64,000 bases of DNA, taken from positions 930,001 to 994,000 of the forward strand of contig NZ_CP026721.1 of assembly GCF_004117075.1 (NCBI RefSeq), in the 5' to 3' direction. The position numbers and the translations under genes are program-made. Under the pieces are notes generated by a model. The model saw nothing but the letters and a program-made list of their open reading frames with translations, had not been told where the DNA came from and made no database searches. The stretch comes from Fervidobacterium changbaicum (GTDB taxonomy: Bacteria; Thermotogota; Thermotogae; Thermotogales; Fervidobacteriaceae). Positions 38,619-46,970 of this stretch are shown here, one piece after another. Each line of letters begins with the position of its first letter. Position 1 is the stretch's first letter.

Positions 38619-38669
38619 TAGTGGAACACCCCCCACCATCAATTCTCACAAAAAGGAGGTACTCCACTA
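38619..38669 (+). promoter_or_regulatory. Predicted hairpin hiding the transposase ribosome site
   Basis: TAGTGGA (38619-38625) is a perfect inverse of TCCACTA (38663-38669). Further in, ACC (38628-38630) can pair with GGT (38658-38660) and CC with GG of the AAGGAGGT site. Transcripts entering from outside the element would thus have a blocked ribosome site and start codon, a known protection against unwanted transposase synthesis. Confidence 0.55.
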
Positions 38670-39598
38670 TGCAGAATTCTGTAGTCTCTTGCCCCAAATG
38701 CGGCTCTACCAACATCTACAAAAACGGTCATGATAAGTACGGTAACCAACAATACTTTTGCAAAGACTGTAAGCGCACTTTCAGACTTGTTCATTCAAAA
38801 AAACACAAGCTCTTCTCTTTCCCTTATCCTAAATGCCCTGTCTGTGGAAAAACTATGCAAATCCACAAAATCAAAAAAGCCTTCGTTAAGTTCCGTTGCC
38901 GTTCTTGCCATACCAGAGACGAAATCCCAACTAACTTACCTCAATTTGTCCCTCTTCCTTTCGACTCTTTCAAGTTCTTCCGTTTCCCTATCTTTATTGT
39001 CCTTAAAGCCTTCGTCCTTTATTTCAAAGCTGTGTCCTTGCGTTCCATCAGAGACTCACTTAATATCAAAGTCTCTCATGTCGCTATCTACAAGTGGATC
39101 CTTAAGTTGTCTTGTTTCTTTTCCATCCTCGTTCCTGTAGATGCTTTCAAAGTCCATGGTGATGAAACTGTCGTTTTGTTTAAATCCAAAAAGTACTACG
39201 TTTGGTTCTTAGTTGAGCACGATTCGAATCTTATTGTTGCTTGGCATGTATCCAAATATCGCGATATGGGTCAAGTGAAGATATTGTTAGAGAAGTTCTT
39301 TGGTAACAACGAAAGAACAATCGAACTAATTACAGATGGACTTGGTGCATATGGTGCAGTGAAGATACTATACAAGAATATCAATCATATTGTTGTGAGA
39401 CTTGGGCAAAACAATCAATGTGAATCGAAGTTTTCGTTATTCCAAGACTTTGTACGAGCCAAGCGTGGATTTAAGAATATTGACAATCTTCCAATGTACG
39501 TGAACAGCTTTTGTGTAGTGAGAAATCTCTTGAAACTGAACAACAATGATATTGCGCGTGTTATCTGTGTTCTATTGTCTTCCATCACTACAAGTTAA
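38669..39598 (+). CDS. Transposase, IS6-like DDE type with zinc-ribbon N-terminus
   Basis: A 309-residue transposase. The N-terminus holds two cysteine-rich ribbons: CPKCGSTNIYKNG with CKDC, and CPVCGKTM with CRSC. The RNase H-like core shows the acidic triad: Asp in VHGDET, Asp in LITDGLGAYGAV, and Glu in NNQCESKFSLF, with FVRAKRGFKN after it, a layout like the IS6 family. ATG 38669 follows AAGGAGGT; the frame is open further upstream but without a site. The gene looks intact. The exact IS family needs a database comparison. Confidence 0.85.
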   Translation: MQNSVVSCPKCGSTNIYKNGHDKYGNQQYFCKDCKRTFRLVHSKKHKLFSFPYPKCPVCGKTMQIHKIKKAFVKFRCRSCHTRDEIPTNLPQFVPLPFDSFKFFRFPIFIVLKAFVLYFKAVSLRSIRDSLNIKVSHVAIYKWILKLSCFFSILVPVDAFKVHGDETVVLFKSKKYYVWFLVEHDSNLIVAWHVSKYRDMGQVKILLEKFFGNNERTIELITDGLGAYGAVKILYKNINHIVVRLGQNNQCESKFSLFQDFVRAKRGFKNIDNLPMYVNSFCVVRNLLKLNNNDIARVICVLLSSITTS

Positions 39599-39646
39599 CA
39601 GGATCATTCATTTTTTGTTAGTTTAGAATACCTCCGAACGTTTTTA

Positions 39647-40321
39647 TTATCTGCTTCCAGTATCTCGAGGAACAAGGGATTTGATCCACTCCACAAATTC
39701 AGGATAATTTCTCGTTTGCACGTATATTCTCCCGGGTCCTGTGAAATCGCAAACCAAGCCTTCCCCACCAAAAAGCGTAGACTTAATTCCGCCGAAGGTT
39801 CTGACATTGTAGCTAACACTTCCATCAAAAGCTACGACGTGTCCTGTATCAATGGTTAGCTTCTCACCTACTCCCAATTCGATCATCTTAATAGCCCCAA
39901 AGGAAGAAACTGCGACATCACCGTACCCTTGAAGTTTGAGTAGGAAGATGCCTTCACCTGCAAAGAATGATTTAAATCCACCGAAGGAGACATCTACATC
40001 AACTTGCGTATCACTCGCCAAGAATGATGTCGACTGAACAAAAAGCGTACCGTTCACCTGAACGATTTCTATATCACCAGGTAGTTCCGGAGCTATACCG
40101 AGCTCTCCGTTTCCTGAGGAATAATAAGTATTCATGAAAAAGCTCTCGCCACCGAGAAACGCACGCTTTAATGCCTTCCACACTCCACCTGTTGACGTCT
40201 CAACGTTGATTGGACCTTTCATATAAACCATCGCGCCAGGTTCTACTCTCACTTGCTCACCAGGTCCGAGGTACACCTTCAAGAGTGCATAACTACCCCT
40301 GAACTCTATATCCCCTCTCAT
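39647..40321 (-). CDS. AIM24 family protein
   Basis: A 224-residue all-beta protein of the AIM24/TIGR00266 family, found in many bacteria and, distantly, in mitochondria. Typical segments are [20 protein letters not shown], the [11 protein letters not shown] block and [14 protein letters not shown]. There is no signal peptide. No biochemical role is established for bacterial members. Its ATG overlaps the pyrR stop by 4 bases. The insertion sequence ends 46 bases past its stop. Confidence 0.88.
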   Translation of the reverse strand: MRGDIEFRGSYALLKVYLGPGEQVRVEPGAMVYMKGPINVETSTGGVWKALKRAFLGGESFFMNTYYSSGNGELGIAPELPGDIEIVQVNGTLFVQSTSFLASDTQVDVDVSFGGFKSFFAGEGIFLLKLQGYGDVAVSSFGAIKMIELGVGEKLTIDTGHVVAFDGSVSYNVRTFGGIKSTLFGGEGLVCDFTGPGRIYVQTRNYPEFVEWIKSLVPRDTGSR

Positions 40322-40854
40322 ATGTCATCCCCCACCTTTAAAATATAGACTCCGTCTTCACCATCAACTTCTTTCAACCTGACTTTAACGACTTCAAGGT
40401 CTTTTGAGCTTGGGATGTTTTTTCCCACGTAATCCGGTCTTATTGGAAATTCTCTGTGCCCTCTATCAATAAGAACCGCAAGCTGTATGGATTTCGGTCT
40501 TCCACGCGAGATGATCGCATCCATTGCCGCTCTAATCGTTCTACCTGTGAAGAGTACATCGTCGACAAGAATCACTTTCTTGCCTTGCAAATTGAAATCA
40601 ATTATACTTTTGTCTTGTTCCTTTGTGGTTCTCTTTTCGTCATCCCTAAAAGGTGCAACATCCAACGCCCCCACTGGGAGCTCCACACCTTCTATCATCG
40701 ATATATTCTTAGCTATCCTTTTAGCCAGATACCAACCACGCGTGATGATTCCGATTATCACCAAATCTTCGGCACCTTTGTTCTTTTCTAATATCTCATG
40801 CGATATACGCATAAGCGACCTTCTAACATCGTCTTCTCCCAGTATCTTAACCAT
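40318..40854 (-). CDS. pyrR: PyrR bifunctional pyrimidine regulator / uracil phosphoribosyltransferase
   Basis: A 178-residue type I PRTase homologue. The PRPP loop is [19 protein letters not shown]; the N-terminal [15 protein letters not shown] helix and [15 protein letters not shown] region are typical of PyrR, which attenuates pyr operons in a UMP-dependent way and has weak Upp activity. No pyr biosynthetic gene is near, so it must act elsewhere if it regulates. The frame is open to 40917, but ATG 40854 follows GGGAAGTGAG and gives the normal start [10 protein letters not shown]. Confidence 0.9.
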   Translation of the reverse strand: MVKILGEDDVRRSLMRISHEILEKNKGAEDLVIIGIITRGWYLAKRIAKNISMIEGVELPVGALDVAPFRDDEKRTTKEQDKSIIDFNLQGKKVILVDDVLFTGRTIRAAMDAIISRGRPKSIQLAVLIDRGHREFPIRPDYVGKNIPSSKDLEVVKVRLKEVDGEDGVYILKVGDDI

Positions 40855-40900
40855 TTTCTCACTTCCCACCATCGGTGCTTGCCCTAAATATCCCACAATT

Positions 40901-41665
40901 CTACATATTAAATCCAAGACTTATTTTGAGTCCATAATTCGACTTCAGTTCCTCGTAAGTCGAAACGCTTTCACCAAAATTGTAAAATCCACTCACTTCG
41001 ATTATGTAGTTATCAATCAGCAATTTCATCTTTCCGTAGACAAGATGGTATATCATCCCTCCAGAGAGTGCGTAGACTGGAACGTATGAAAGAACTACCT
41101 CGTCAAGTGGCAGTAATTTAGATAACACGAAGCCTAAATTGAATTTCAAATAATCAAGCCCAAGATTCATCAAGCCAAATTTTAAAGTTGTCTGAGGTGT
41201 AACAGACCAGCCGAAAACCGATTCCATACTGGGCAAAAGGCGTTCCTGTCTTTCCGAGTAGAGCATCAGATTGTATATTGCAAAACTTAAACTGGAAGAA
41301 TCCGAAATCTTAATCAATCCTCCGACATCCAAGCTCAAAGCTTTAGCATCGAATGGGAGTAACTTAAGCTTCAGGTTCAGCCCGTACAACTTTGAAATAT
41401 CGACCAACCTGTAGTTTATAGTCCCTGTTGCGTAGGTGGAGTCCGTTGTGTAACCGAGCTCCCCAAAGAGTGTTCCCTGCCTCTGCCTCCAGTAAACTCC
41501 AAGCTCCCAATCAGACTGCTGTGGAATTTTGATTGTAAACATCAATGTATTATTACCCGACGTGAAATATACGGGATTTTCGTAGAACTGTGCGTACAGC
41601 AATGAAGTCGTTATAAAAGTAAGAATAACAACAAGAAGGTTAATCTTACGAAGATTGCTTTTCAT
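40901..41665 (-). CDS. Secreted protein, predicted beta-barrel, function unknown
   Basis: A 254-residue protein with a signal peptide ([20 protein letters not shown], cut near YAQ). The rest is rich in alternating hydrophobic strands such as [21 protein letters not shown] and [12 protein letters not shown], and the end is LKISLGFNM. This pattern fits a small outer-membrane (toga) barrel or a periplasmic beta-protein. No family was recognised. The start overlaps the end of tgt by 20 bases, so it is expressed with tgt. The frame runs past the pyrR upstream region but ends before the pyrR start. Confidence 0.6.
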   Translation of the reverse strand: MKSNLRKINLLVVILTFITTSLLYAQFYENPVYFTSGNNTLMFTIKIPQQSDWELGVYWRQRQGTLFGELGYTTDSTYATGTINYRLVDISKLYGLNLKLKLLPFDAKALSLDVGGLIKISDSSSLSFAIYNLMLYSERQERLLPSMESVFGWSVTPQTTLKFGLMNLGLDYLKFNLGFVLSKLLPLDEVVLSYVPVYALSGGMIYHLVYGKMKLLIDNYIIEVSGFYNFGESVSTYEELKSNYGLKISLGFNM

Positions 41666-42764
41666 ACGCTTTTTTCACCTTCTCTCTGAATTCAAAAAAG
41701 GTACCATTTTCTATGCTTTCGCGCATCTTCTCACCGAATTCCATCATGAAGTGTACGTCGTGAATGGTTAATAGTATCTGCCCGAGTACCTCTTCCCTAT
41801 CAAAGAGGTGTCTTATGTAGCCCTTTGAAAAATTGCGACAAGTGTAGCACGTGCAATTTTCATCAATCGGTGTCTTATCATATTTGTACCTTGCTGAGCG
41901 GATGTTGAATTTTCCATTCCACGTAACTGCAAGCCCATGTCTTGCAACACGTGTTGGGAAAACGCTATCAAACATATCAACACCATTTGCGACCAGATCT
42001 ACCAACAAATCGGGTGAACCACCGCCCATGAAGTACCTTGGTTTGTTTTCAGGCATCTTTGGACCTACGAACTCAACCATTTTCAAAGTAACCTCTCGTG
42101 GTTCGCCAACACTTAGCCCACCGATGGCGAATCCATCAAAATCCAATTCGGTGATTTCTCTTAAACTCATTTCTCTGAGGTCTTCGTATACTGCGCCTTG
42201 TATTATGCCAAAGATCGCCTGGTGAGAAATTCTTCTTAAATGTTCTAAACTCCGCTTTGCCCATTTCGTTGTGAGCTTCACAGACCTTTTTGCTTCTTCA
42301 TACCCGTCCTTGGGATCGGCGCAGTAATCGAATGCCATAACGATATCTGAGCCGAGTGTTGCCTGTATTTCCATAGACAACTCCGGCGTAATGTAATGTT
42401 TTGACCCGTCTGTGGGAGACATAATCCACACGCCATCATCTGTGATCTTCTGACCTTTCTTAAGGCTAAAGACCTGGAATCCTCCACTATCGGTCAGAAT
42501 AGGTCTATCCCAATTCATGAAGTTGTGCAGCCCACCAAACTCGCGGATAACATCCAAGCCCGGCTTGAGGTACAAATGAAACGCGTTTGAAAGAATTATC
42601 TGAACATTGTTTTCTTTCAAAATATGCGGAGTGACCAACTTTACATTCGCATTAGTACCAACCGGCATGAACGTAGGAGTTTCAACAACACCATGCGGAA
42701 GGTGTATTCTTCCCCGTCTTGCATTTCCAACAGTTTTTAAAACTTCAAATCTTAGTGAACCCAT
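41646..42764 (-). CDS. tgt: tRNA-guanine transglycosylase
   Basis: A 372-residue enzyme that exchanges the wobble guanine of GUN-anticodon tRNAs for preQ1. The general acid/nucleophile segments are [10 protein letters not shown] near residue 95 and MFDSVFPTR near 265. The zinc site is CTCYTC with the following Cys/His of the HDVHFM region. It overlaps the fchA-like gene upstream by 20 bases and the beta-barrel gene downstream by 20 bases. AGGAG is about 12 bases before ATG 42764. Length is normal for the bacterial form. Confidence 0.95.
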   Translation of the reverse strand: MGSLRFEVLKTVGNARRGRIHLPHGVVETPTFMPVGTNANVKLVTPHILKENNVQIILSNAFHLYLKPGLDVIREFGGLHNFMNWDRPILTDSGGFQVFSLKKGQKITDDGVWIMSPTDGSKHYITPELSMEIQATLGSDIVMAFDYCADPKDGYEEAKRSVKLTTKWAKRSLEHLRRISHQAIFGIIQGAVYEDLREMSLREITELDFDGFAIGGLSVGEPREVTLKMVEFVGPKMPENKPRYFMGGGSPDLLVDLVANGVDMFDSVFPTRVARHGLAVTWNGKFNIRSARYKYDKTPIDENCTCYTCRNFSKGYIRHLFDREEVLGQILLTIHDVHFMMEFGEKMRESIENGTFFEFREKVKKAYEKQSS

Positions 42765-43377
42765 TTTCTTTTACCAACTCCTGTATTCTTTCGTAGTAGA
42801 CTTTTGCTTCTCCCATAACTTCGTACATTTCATCCAAAATTTTATTTTTGAATTCTTCGTCGGTTATCGACTTGAGGTTAATCATAACGTTATATTCTCC
42901 TATCTTACAAGCGGCTCTTGCCAATTCTGCGGCGCTGAAAGCATCAGATACTGCGTTCTGATTACCCCACTTTGCAACAATTTCACTGTATTTGAGTATA
43001 TCTCTCGCACATTCAACAAGTTCGAAAGGCGTTTCAACAGCTTTTTTAAGTGCCTCCTGAAGCTTTTTCTCCTTCTCGGGATCTTCCTTTGGCAGTTTGT
43101 AAGCTTCCATAACCTTATTGAACGCTTCGACATCTTCGGAAGCTAACCTGAGTGTTCTTTCTACAACAAGTTCCATATTTTCTAACACTTCTTGCATGAG
43201 TCCTTCGTAATTTTCGTATTTTTTCTTTCCGAGCGTGAGATTTGCAACCATCGAGTTCAGCGATGCACCGAGTGCGGCAACGACAGCACCAACGGCTCCT
43301 CCGCCTGGAACCGGTGTTTTTTCTTTCACTTTATTACAAAGGTCCTCAACAGATAATTTTCTAATATCCATCATCAT
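42745..43377 (-). CDS. fchA: Formiminotetrahydrofolate cyclodeaminase-like protein
   Basis: A 210-residue helical protein of the FTCD_C family. The motif [20 protein letters not shown] near residues 20-39 is the folate-binding loop. Family members remove ammonia from formiminotetrahydrofolate to give methenyl-THF. The usual partner hutG/ftcD genes are not here, so the precise reaction is uncertain. GGAGGGGGAAGCGT supports ATG 43377; the open frame continues upstream without a site. A TTTTCA-17-TATAAT promoter with an extended -10 element lies about 100 bases ahead. Confidence 0.82.
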   Translation of the reverse strand: MMMDIRKLSVEDLCNKVKEKTPVPGGGAVGAVVAALGASLNSMVANLTLGKKKYENYEGLMQEVLENMELVVERTLRLASEDVEAFNKVMEAYKLPKEDPEKEKKLQEALKKAVETPFELVECARDILKYSEIVAKWGNQNAVSDAFSAAELARAACKIGEYNVMINLKSITDEEFKNKILDEMYEVMGEAKVYYERIQELVKENGFTKI

Positions 43378-43477
43378 ACGCTTCCCCCTCCTCGTCAATG
43401 AGTTTAAAAAGCACTGAACTTTCAATATTAAAAACCTCTTCACAATAGAAAAATTATTAAACATTCCTATTTACAAA

Positions 43478-43506
43478 CATTATACCACAAAAAAGCACAA
43501 TTGAAA
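43478..43506 (-). promoter_or_regulatory. Promoter of the fchA-like/tgt unit
   Basis: The minus strand reads TTTTCA, 17 bases, then TATAAT, with TG one base ahead of the -10 box (TTGTGGTATAAT). It lies back-to-back with the SRP RNA promoter, the two -35 regions overlapping. Confidence 0.55.
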
Positions 43507-43528
43507 AATCTCAAAAACGTGATACAAT
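43501..43528 (+). promoter_or_regulatory. Promoter of the SRP RNA gene
   Basis: TTGAAA (43501-43506) and TACAAT (43523-43528) are 16 bases apart. The predicted start is at the first bases of the RNA (about 43535). Confidence 0.75.
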
Positions 43529-43534
43529 TCATAC

Positions 43535-43809
43535 GGGTGCCGTACTAGGCGGGGGGTTGGTGGTCCCCTGTAACCCGAAACCCACCTTAGCGGGGCCGAA
43601 CTCCCCGACTGAGGCTGCCCGGGTTCGGTACCGGCACACCCGGTGGCAACGAAGGTTGGGTCCCACGCAATAACTGCCTACGAACCGGGTCAGGTCCGGA
43701 AGGAAGCAGCCCTAAGTAGGTAAGTGTGTGCCGTGGGGGTGCCCGGCTGGAGCCATGCAGGGTGTGTACGGCCGGGTCTGGACAAGTCGAAGCGGGGTGT
43801 ACGGCACCC
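43535..43809 (+). ncRNA. ffs: Signal recognition particle RNA, large (Alu-containing) form
   Basis: A 275-base RNA closed by GGGTGCCGTAC at the 5' end and GTACGGCACCC at the 3' end. The conserved Ffh-binding hairpin contains GTCAGGTCCGGAAGGAAG and AGCAGCC near 43689-43711. Length and the 5' region fit the large bacterial SRP RNA of the Bacillus type, with an Alu-like domain, not the 4.5S form. The closing stem followed by an eight-base T-run (43810-43817) serves as its terminator. Confidence 0.95.
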
Positions 43810-43840
43810 TTTTTTTATTTCAAGGTTGCATTATCACTCT

Positions 43841-44160
43841 ACCCGAGGGAAGCTGTAAGCCGGATTCTGTCTAGACAGGCATCTGTCTATGCGGCCTACC
43901 CGGGGGAATTTGGGCGGAGCCACCCTACCCCCTGCTTGACCTTGCTCCGGATGGGGGTTGCCAAGCCGGTGCATCGCTGCACCGCTGGTGAGCTCTTACC
44001 TCACCTTTCCACCCTTGCCCTAAAATAGGGCGGTTTTCGTTTCTATGGCCCTGTCCGTGGCTCACACCACCTGGCCGTTAGCCAGCATCCTGCCCACGGA
44101 GTCCGGACTTTCCTCAGGTCAGCCTTGTGCGACCGCCCGCGCCTGTCCACTCCCCTCGGG
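43841..44160 (-). ncRNA. rnpB: RNase P RNA, class A
   Basis: The minus strand has the conserved 5' core GACCTGAGGAAAGTCCGGAC (seen near 44105-44124), the CACGGACAGGG and AGAAAC-type segment, GGTGGAAAGGTGAGGTAAGAG, and the 3' end ACAGAATCCGGCTTACAG pairing region. The ends CCCGAGGG (44153-44160) and its partner at 43842-43849 form P1. It matures the 5' ends of tRNAs. It converges with the SRP RNA gene; only about 20 bases separate them. Confidence 0.95.
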
Positions 44161-44194
44161 AATTTACAAAATTTACATTCCTCAAACCTGAATA

Positions 44195-44223
44195 ATTATA
44201 TACCGCCCATTCCAATAATTCAA
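44195..44223 (-). promoter_or_regulatory. Promoter of rnpB
   Basis: On the minus strand TTGAAT (44218-44223) and TATAAT (44195-44200) are 17 bases apart, giving a leader of about 28 bases. The spacer has GGGCGGT just ahead of the -10 box. Confidence 0.7.
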
Positions 44224-44305
44224 GAAAAATGCTTTCCTTACTTGTTCAGCATGATTTTAAAAAGTTATTTTCCAAATTGCGAAATTTTCAGTGCGTAGAA
44301 CACCT

Positions 44306-44334
44306 TTGATAATTGCAGAAATATATGTTAGAAT
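44306..44334 (+). promoter_or_regulatory. Promoter of the MATE/HAD unit
   Basis: TTGATA (44306-44311) and TAGAAT (44329-44334) are 17 bases apart; the predicted start is near 44341. This argues against the in-frame TTG at 44344 as start codon, because it would be leaderless. Confidence 0.65.
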
Positions 44335-44397
44335 AAAGATGTATTGTTCGCTATACGAAACATCCTAAAGATTGCACCAAAGGAGCGTGCTTTTCAA

Positions 44398-45744
44398 GTG
44401 GCTAGAGTTGAAGTACTAAATCAAAGAATCGAATACTCGATTTTTCAACTGGCTTGGCCGTTGATAATTTCTAACTCACTTCAAACAATCTACAACATCG
44501 TAGACTCTTACTTCCTTGGTAAGCTTGGGCCAATCCAATTTTCCGCTGCGACCGTTACCTGGCCGGTGATTTTCACATTTATTTCCCTTGCGATGGGCTT
44601 TGCAAATGCTGGTATAGCCCTCGTATCCCAAAACGCCGGTAAGAGAGATACCTTAGCCATGAAAAAATCTGCTGGTCAGCTGTATTTAGTAACAATCGTC
44701 ACAGGTGTTGTTTCAACTATTCTGGGACTTGCTTTTACAAAACCCATCGTATATGGAATAGTCGGTCCAAAGAACCCGCAAATAATACCATATGCGATTA
44801 GTTACTATGTTGTAGACATGATAGGTCTTCCACTTGTTTTTGTTATCAACTCCACGACCTCCGTGATGCGGGCCATAGGTGATTCGCAATTTGGAATGCG
44901 AATGACATTTTACATGAACGTAATTAACATGATTTTCGACCCTCTGTTGATCTTCGGAATAGGTCCTTTTCCAAAGCTTGGTGTTGCGGGAGCCGCATGG
45001 GCCACAAACTTGGGAAGGTTCGTGGCTGCAGCGATTAGTATCCAACACGCCTTTTCAGAAAGAGCTGTACTAAAAGTCCAAAAGCATGATTTCAAGCCTG
45101 ACTGGAAGATGATATCTATAATCTTGAAACTTGGGCTTCCCAGCGCAATAGGTTTGTCTGTAACATCGGCAGGTTTTGCAGTCATCATGAAGTACGTAGC
45201 GATGTTCGGACCTGCGGTGATCAGTGCGTATGGTATTGGCAACAGAGTGACAAACCTTGTCTCCATGGTTTCTTTTGGTTTGGCGGGGGCAGTCTCGACA
45301 ATGGTTGGTCAGTTCATCGGGGCAAGAAGGTACGAAGATGCGGAAAGGACGGTGAAAACTGCATTTTTCTGGAATGTAGTTATTGTTGGTATTCTCTCGG
45401 TACTTACGTTTGTATACGCAAAACAGGTCACAAAATTCTTCATCAACGACCCGGAAGTTATACAAATGGGGGACATATTCTTCAAGTACATTTCGTTCTC
45501 ATTGCCCATATTCACGTCCTACATGATTTACAATAACGCACTTATAGGTGCTGGAAAGACTGTGCTTTCAATGATTGGAGATATACTGAGGTTATGGGGT
45601 ATAAGGATTCCAATAATCGCAGTACTTGCAACAACTATGGGGTTTAAAGGGATTTTTATAGGTATGATAATCAGTAACTTGATCGTCTTCTTCATTACTT
45701 ACGCATTCTTCAAATTCTCAAATTGGAAAAAAGCGATCGTATGA
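44398..45744 (+). CDS. MATE family efflux transporter
   Basis: A 448-residue membrane protein with about twelve helices in two homologous halves. The family opening LAWPLIISNSLQTIYNIVDSYFLGKLG and the matching second-half segment LKLGLPSAIGLSVTSAGFAVI are clear. MATE pumps export drugs or metabolites in exchange for Na+ or H+; the substrate here is unknown. The start is uncertain: GTG 44398 lies 12 bases after AAGGAG, while the frame is open to TTG 44344 without a site. A HAD phosphatase gene follows by 29 bases. Confidence 0.88.
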   Translation: MARVEVLNQRIEYSIFQLAWPLIISNSLQTIYNIVDSYFLGKLGPIQFSAATVTWPVIFTFISLAMGFANAGIALVSQNAGKRDTLAMKKSAGQLYLVTIVTGVVSTILGLAFTKPIVYGIVGPKNPQIIPYAISYYVVDMIGLPLVFVINSTTSVMRAIGDSQFGMRMTFYMNVINMIFDPLLIFGIGPFPKLGVAGAAWATNLGRFVAAAISIQHAFSERAVLKVQKHDFKPDWKMISIILKLGLPSAIGLSVTSAGFAVIMKYVAMFGPAVISAYGIGNRVTNLVSMVSFGLAGAVSTMVGQFIGARRYEDAERTVKTAFFWNVVIVGILSVLTFVYAKQVTKFFINDPEVIQMGDIFFKYISFSLPIFTSYMIYNNALIGAGKTVLSMIGDILRLWGIRIPIIAVLATTMGFKGIFIGMIISNLIVFFITYAFFKFSNWKKAIV

Positions 45745-45773
45745 ATCCATTTGCTAAGGAGGGTACTTAAGAA

Positions 45774-46412
45774 ATGGATACTACACCAGTTAGATACATT
45801 TTTTTGGACTACGACGGGACGATAATTGAAAACGCGGAAGGAGAATTTCTAAAAGAGTACTTCTCGTTGCTTTCGAAGAAATCGGGTATTGAATTTAACC
45901 AACTGTTCCAGCTTGTAATGTCTTCAGTGGAAGAGAGTATAAGAAACATGCAACCGAACGAAAGCCTTTTTGAAAAGTTCAGCAAAGCGATTTCAAGCAA
46001 GTCAGAAAAACCCAAAGAATACTGGCAGAATCTATTCTACGATTTCTATGAAAATGAATTCGACGAACTCTCAAAGATAGTGAAACCAAACATCGAATTA
46101 ATAGAATTAATTAAAAAAACCAACAAAAAGGTTATCTTTGCATCAAACCCTCTCTTTCCCAAAATTGCAACTCACAAGCGGATACAGTTTGCTGGTTTAG
46201 AACCCGACATGTTCTTTTATATCGCCCACATGGAAAACAGCACGTACGCTAAACCGAATCCCTTGTTTTTCCAAGAAATTCTCAACAAACTGAACATTTC
46301 ACCAAATGAATGCGTAATGATAGGTGACTCGGAATTTGACATGTCCTCAGAAAAAGCTGGCATTAAATTTGTACACATCGACGAAGTGGAAAAATGGAAA
46401 CCCATATTTTAA
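45774..46412 (+). CDS. HAD superfamily hydrolase
   Basis: A 212-residue haloacid-dehalogenase-type phosphatase. Motif I is FLDYDGTII (nucleophile Asp about residue 12), motif II is the FASNPL region, and motif III/IV is KPNP with MIGDSEFDM. A helical cap lies between motifs I and II. Substrate unknown; small phosphorylated metabolites are typical. AAGGAGGGTACTTAAGAA precedes ATG 45774. It is co-directional with the MATE gene. Confidence 0.85.
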   Translation: MDTTPVRYIFLDYDGTIIENAEGEFLKEYFSLLSKKSGIEFNQLFQLVMSSVEESIRNMQPNESLFEKFSKAISSKSEKPKEYWQNLFYDFYENEFDELSKIVKPNIELIELIKKTNKKVIFASNPLFPKIATHKRIQFAGLEPDMFFYIAHMENSTYAKPNPLFFQEILNKLNISPNECVMIGDSEFDMSSEKAGIKFVHIDEVEKWKPIF

Positions 46413-46414
46413 AC

Positions 46415-46448
46415 AAAAAAGCCCTGAGGACCTTTAAATCCTCAGGGC
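46415..46448 (-). terminator. Shared terminator between the HAD gene and the small-gene cluster
   Basis: GCCCTGAGGA and TCCTCAGGGC form a ten-base-pair stem with loop CCTTTAAA. The minus-strand side is followed by TTTTTTGTTT; the plus side has only GTTGTT, so it is stronger for the minus-strand genes. Confidence 0.85.
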
Positions 46449-46509
46449 GTTGTTAATCGAGCTTAAAAATCTTAATTCCTTATTCTCTAAACAATGTCAA
46501 ATCAGGTTT

Positions 46510-46704
46510 TTAAAAGAGTACGAATGCAAGGTAATCTATCGCCGATGAAACAATCAAGTGGTAGATCTCCCTTGGAATCTGTATGTTTAGTTCATCGTAG
46601 AGTTCATCCATGAGTTCCATGACTTCCGCTTTCTTCTTGTCTCCCTCACCGGGCCTTTCAACAAGGTACATGAAGAGCTTAAGAATGTCCCAAACCCACT
46701 TCAT
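46510..46704 (-). CDS. Small protein of unknown function (third gene of the DUF1659/DUF2922 cluster)
   Basis: A 64-residue protein starting MKWVWDILKLFMYLVERP, with a charged middle (EGDKKKAEVMELMDELYDE) and a hydrophobic end (YHLIVSSAIDYLAFVLF). The two hydrophobic edges could associate with the membrane. No family was recognised. ATG 46704 follows GGGTGATAGGG; the frame is open 12 codons further. It follows the DUF2922 gene by 47 bases and precedes the shared terminator, so it probably completes a three-gene unit. Confidence 0.6.
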   Translation of the reverse strand: MKWVWDILKLFMYLVERPGEGDKKKAEVMELMDELYDELNIQIPREIYHLIVSSAIDYLAFVLF

Positions 46705-46751
46705 CCCTATCACCCGCAATCTGCACCAAGAGAATTTCAACCATTCATAAG

Positions 46752-46970
46752 TTATTCGATCAGATTAACAAGGATTTCGACGTTTGTTTCTGTTAATCTT
46801 GCTTCGTCTGGTTCGAACCCATCGGGTACAACACCGAGCTGTTTGAGCTGTTGCATATCTTGTGTCAATTCTGTTGGATTGATAGAATCAACAGGTTCTG
46901 GAATGTTCAACCTATAAGTTCGCATTCTTGTTCCATCGCTTTTCCTAAACATCAGTGTGAGTCTTTTCAT
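46752..46970 (-). CDS. DUF2922-like small protein
   Basis: A 72-residue protein, MKRLTLMFRKSDGTRMRTYRL at the start, then PTELTQDMQQLKQLGVV. The pattern (short beta-strands, then one helix) resembles DUF2922, a family of small proteins in Firmicutes often next to DUF1659 genes. Function unknown. Its ATG overlaps the stop of the DUF1659-like gene by 4 bases, so the pair is coupled. The assignment is from memory of the family's pattern and needs a profile check. Confidence 0.65.
   Translation of the reverse strand: MKRLTLMFRKSDGTRMRTYRLNIPEPVDSINPTELTQDMQQLKQLGVVPDGFEPDEARLTETNVEILVNLIE

Larger units (their letters stand above)
38569..39601 (+). mobile_element. Insertion sequence with one DDE transposase gene
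   Basis: The element is bounded by CTGTTAACT (38569-38577) and its inverted copy AGTTAACAG (39593-39601); with one mismatch the match extends outward by TGAT on each side. The transposase stop codon lies within the right terminal repeat. Length is about 1033 bases. No clear target duplication is visible next to these ends, so the exact boundaries may be a few bases off. It separates glmM from the AIM24-family gene in a run that otherwise reads one way. Confidence 0.75.

Noticed and set aside
38569-39601. Target-site duplication flanking the insertion sequence
   Set aside because: Bases outside the two ends share no direct repeat longer than one base when ends are set at CTGTTAACT; the TGAT/ATCA outside is inverted, not direct.
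39604-39828. Minus-strand open frame overlapping the AIM24-family gene end
   Set aside because: It is an alternative frame inside a well-supported gene, without a ribosome site.
43726-44028. Open frame of 100 codons on the plus strand
   Set aside because: It covers the SRP RNA 3' part and the RNase P RNA; the cysteine- and arginine-rich translation is an artefact of structured GC-rich RNA genes.
43535-44160. Possible repeat or CRISPR-like structure because of dense hairpins
   Set aside because: Fully explained by SRP RNA and RNase P RNA; no regularly spaced direct repeats. No CRISPR array was seen anywhere in the window.
44344-44397. Extended MATE start at TTG 44344
   Set aside because: The predicted transcript start is near 44341, so this start would be leaderless; GTG 44398 has AAGGAG upstream.
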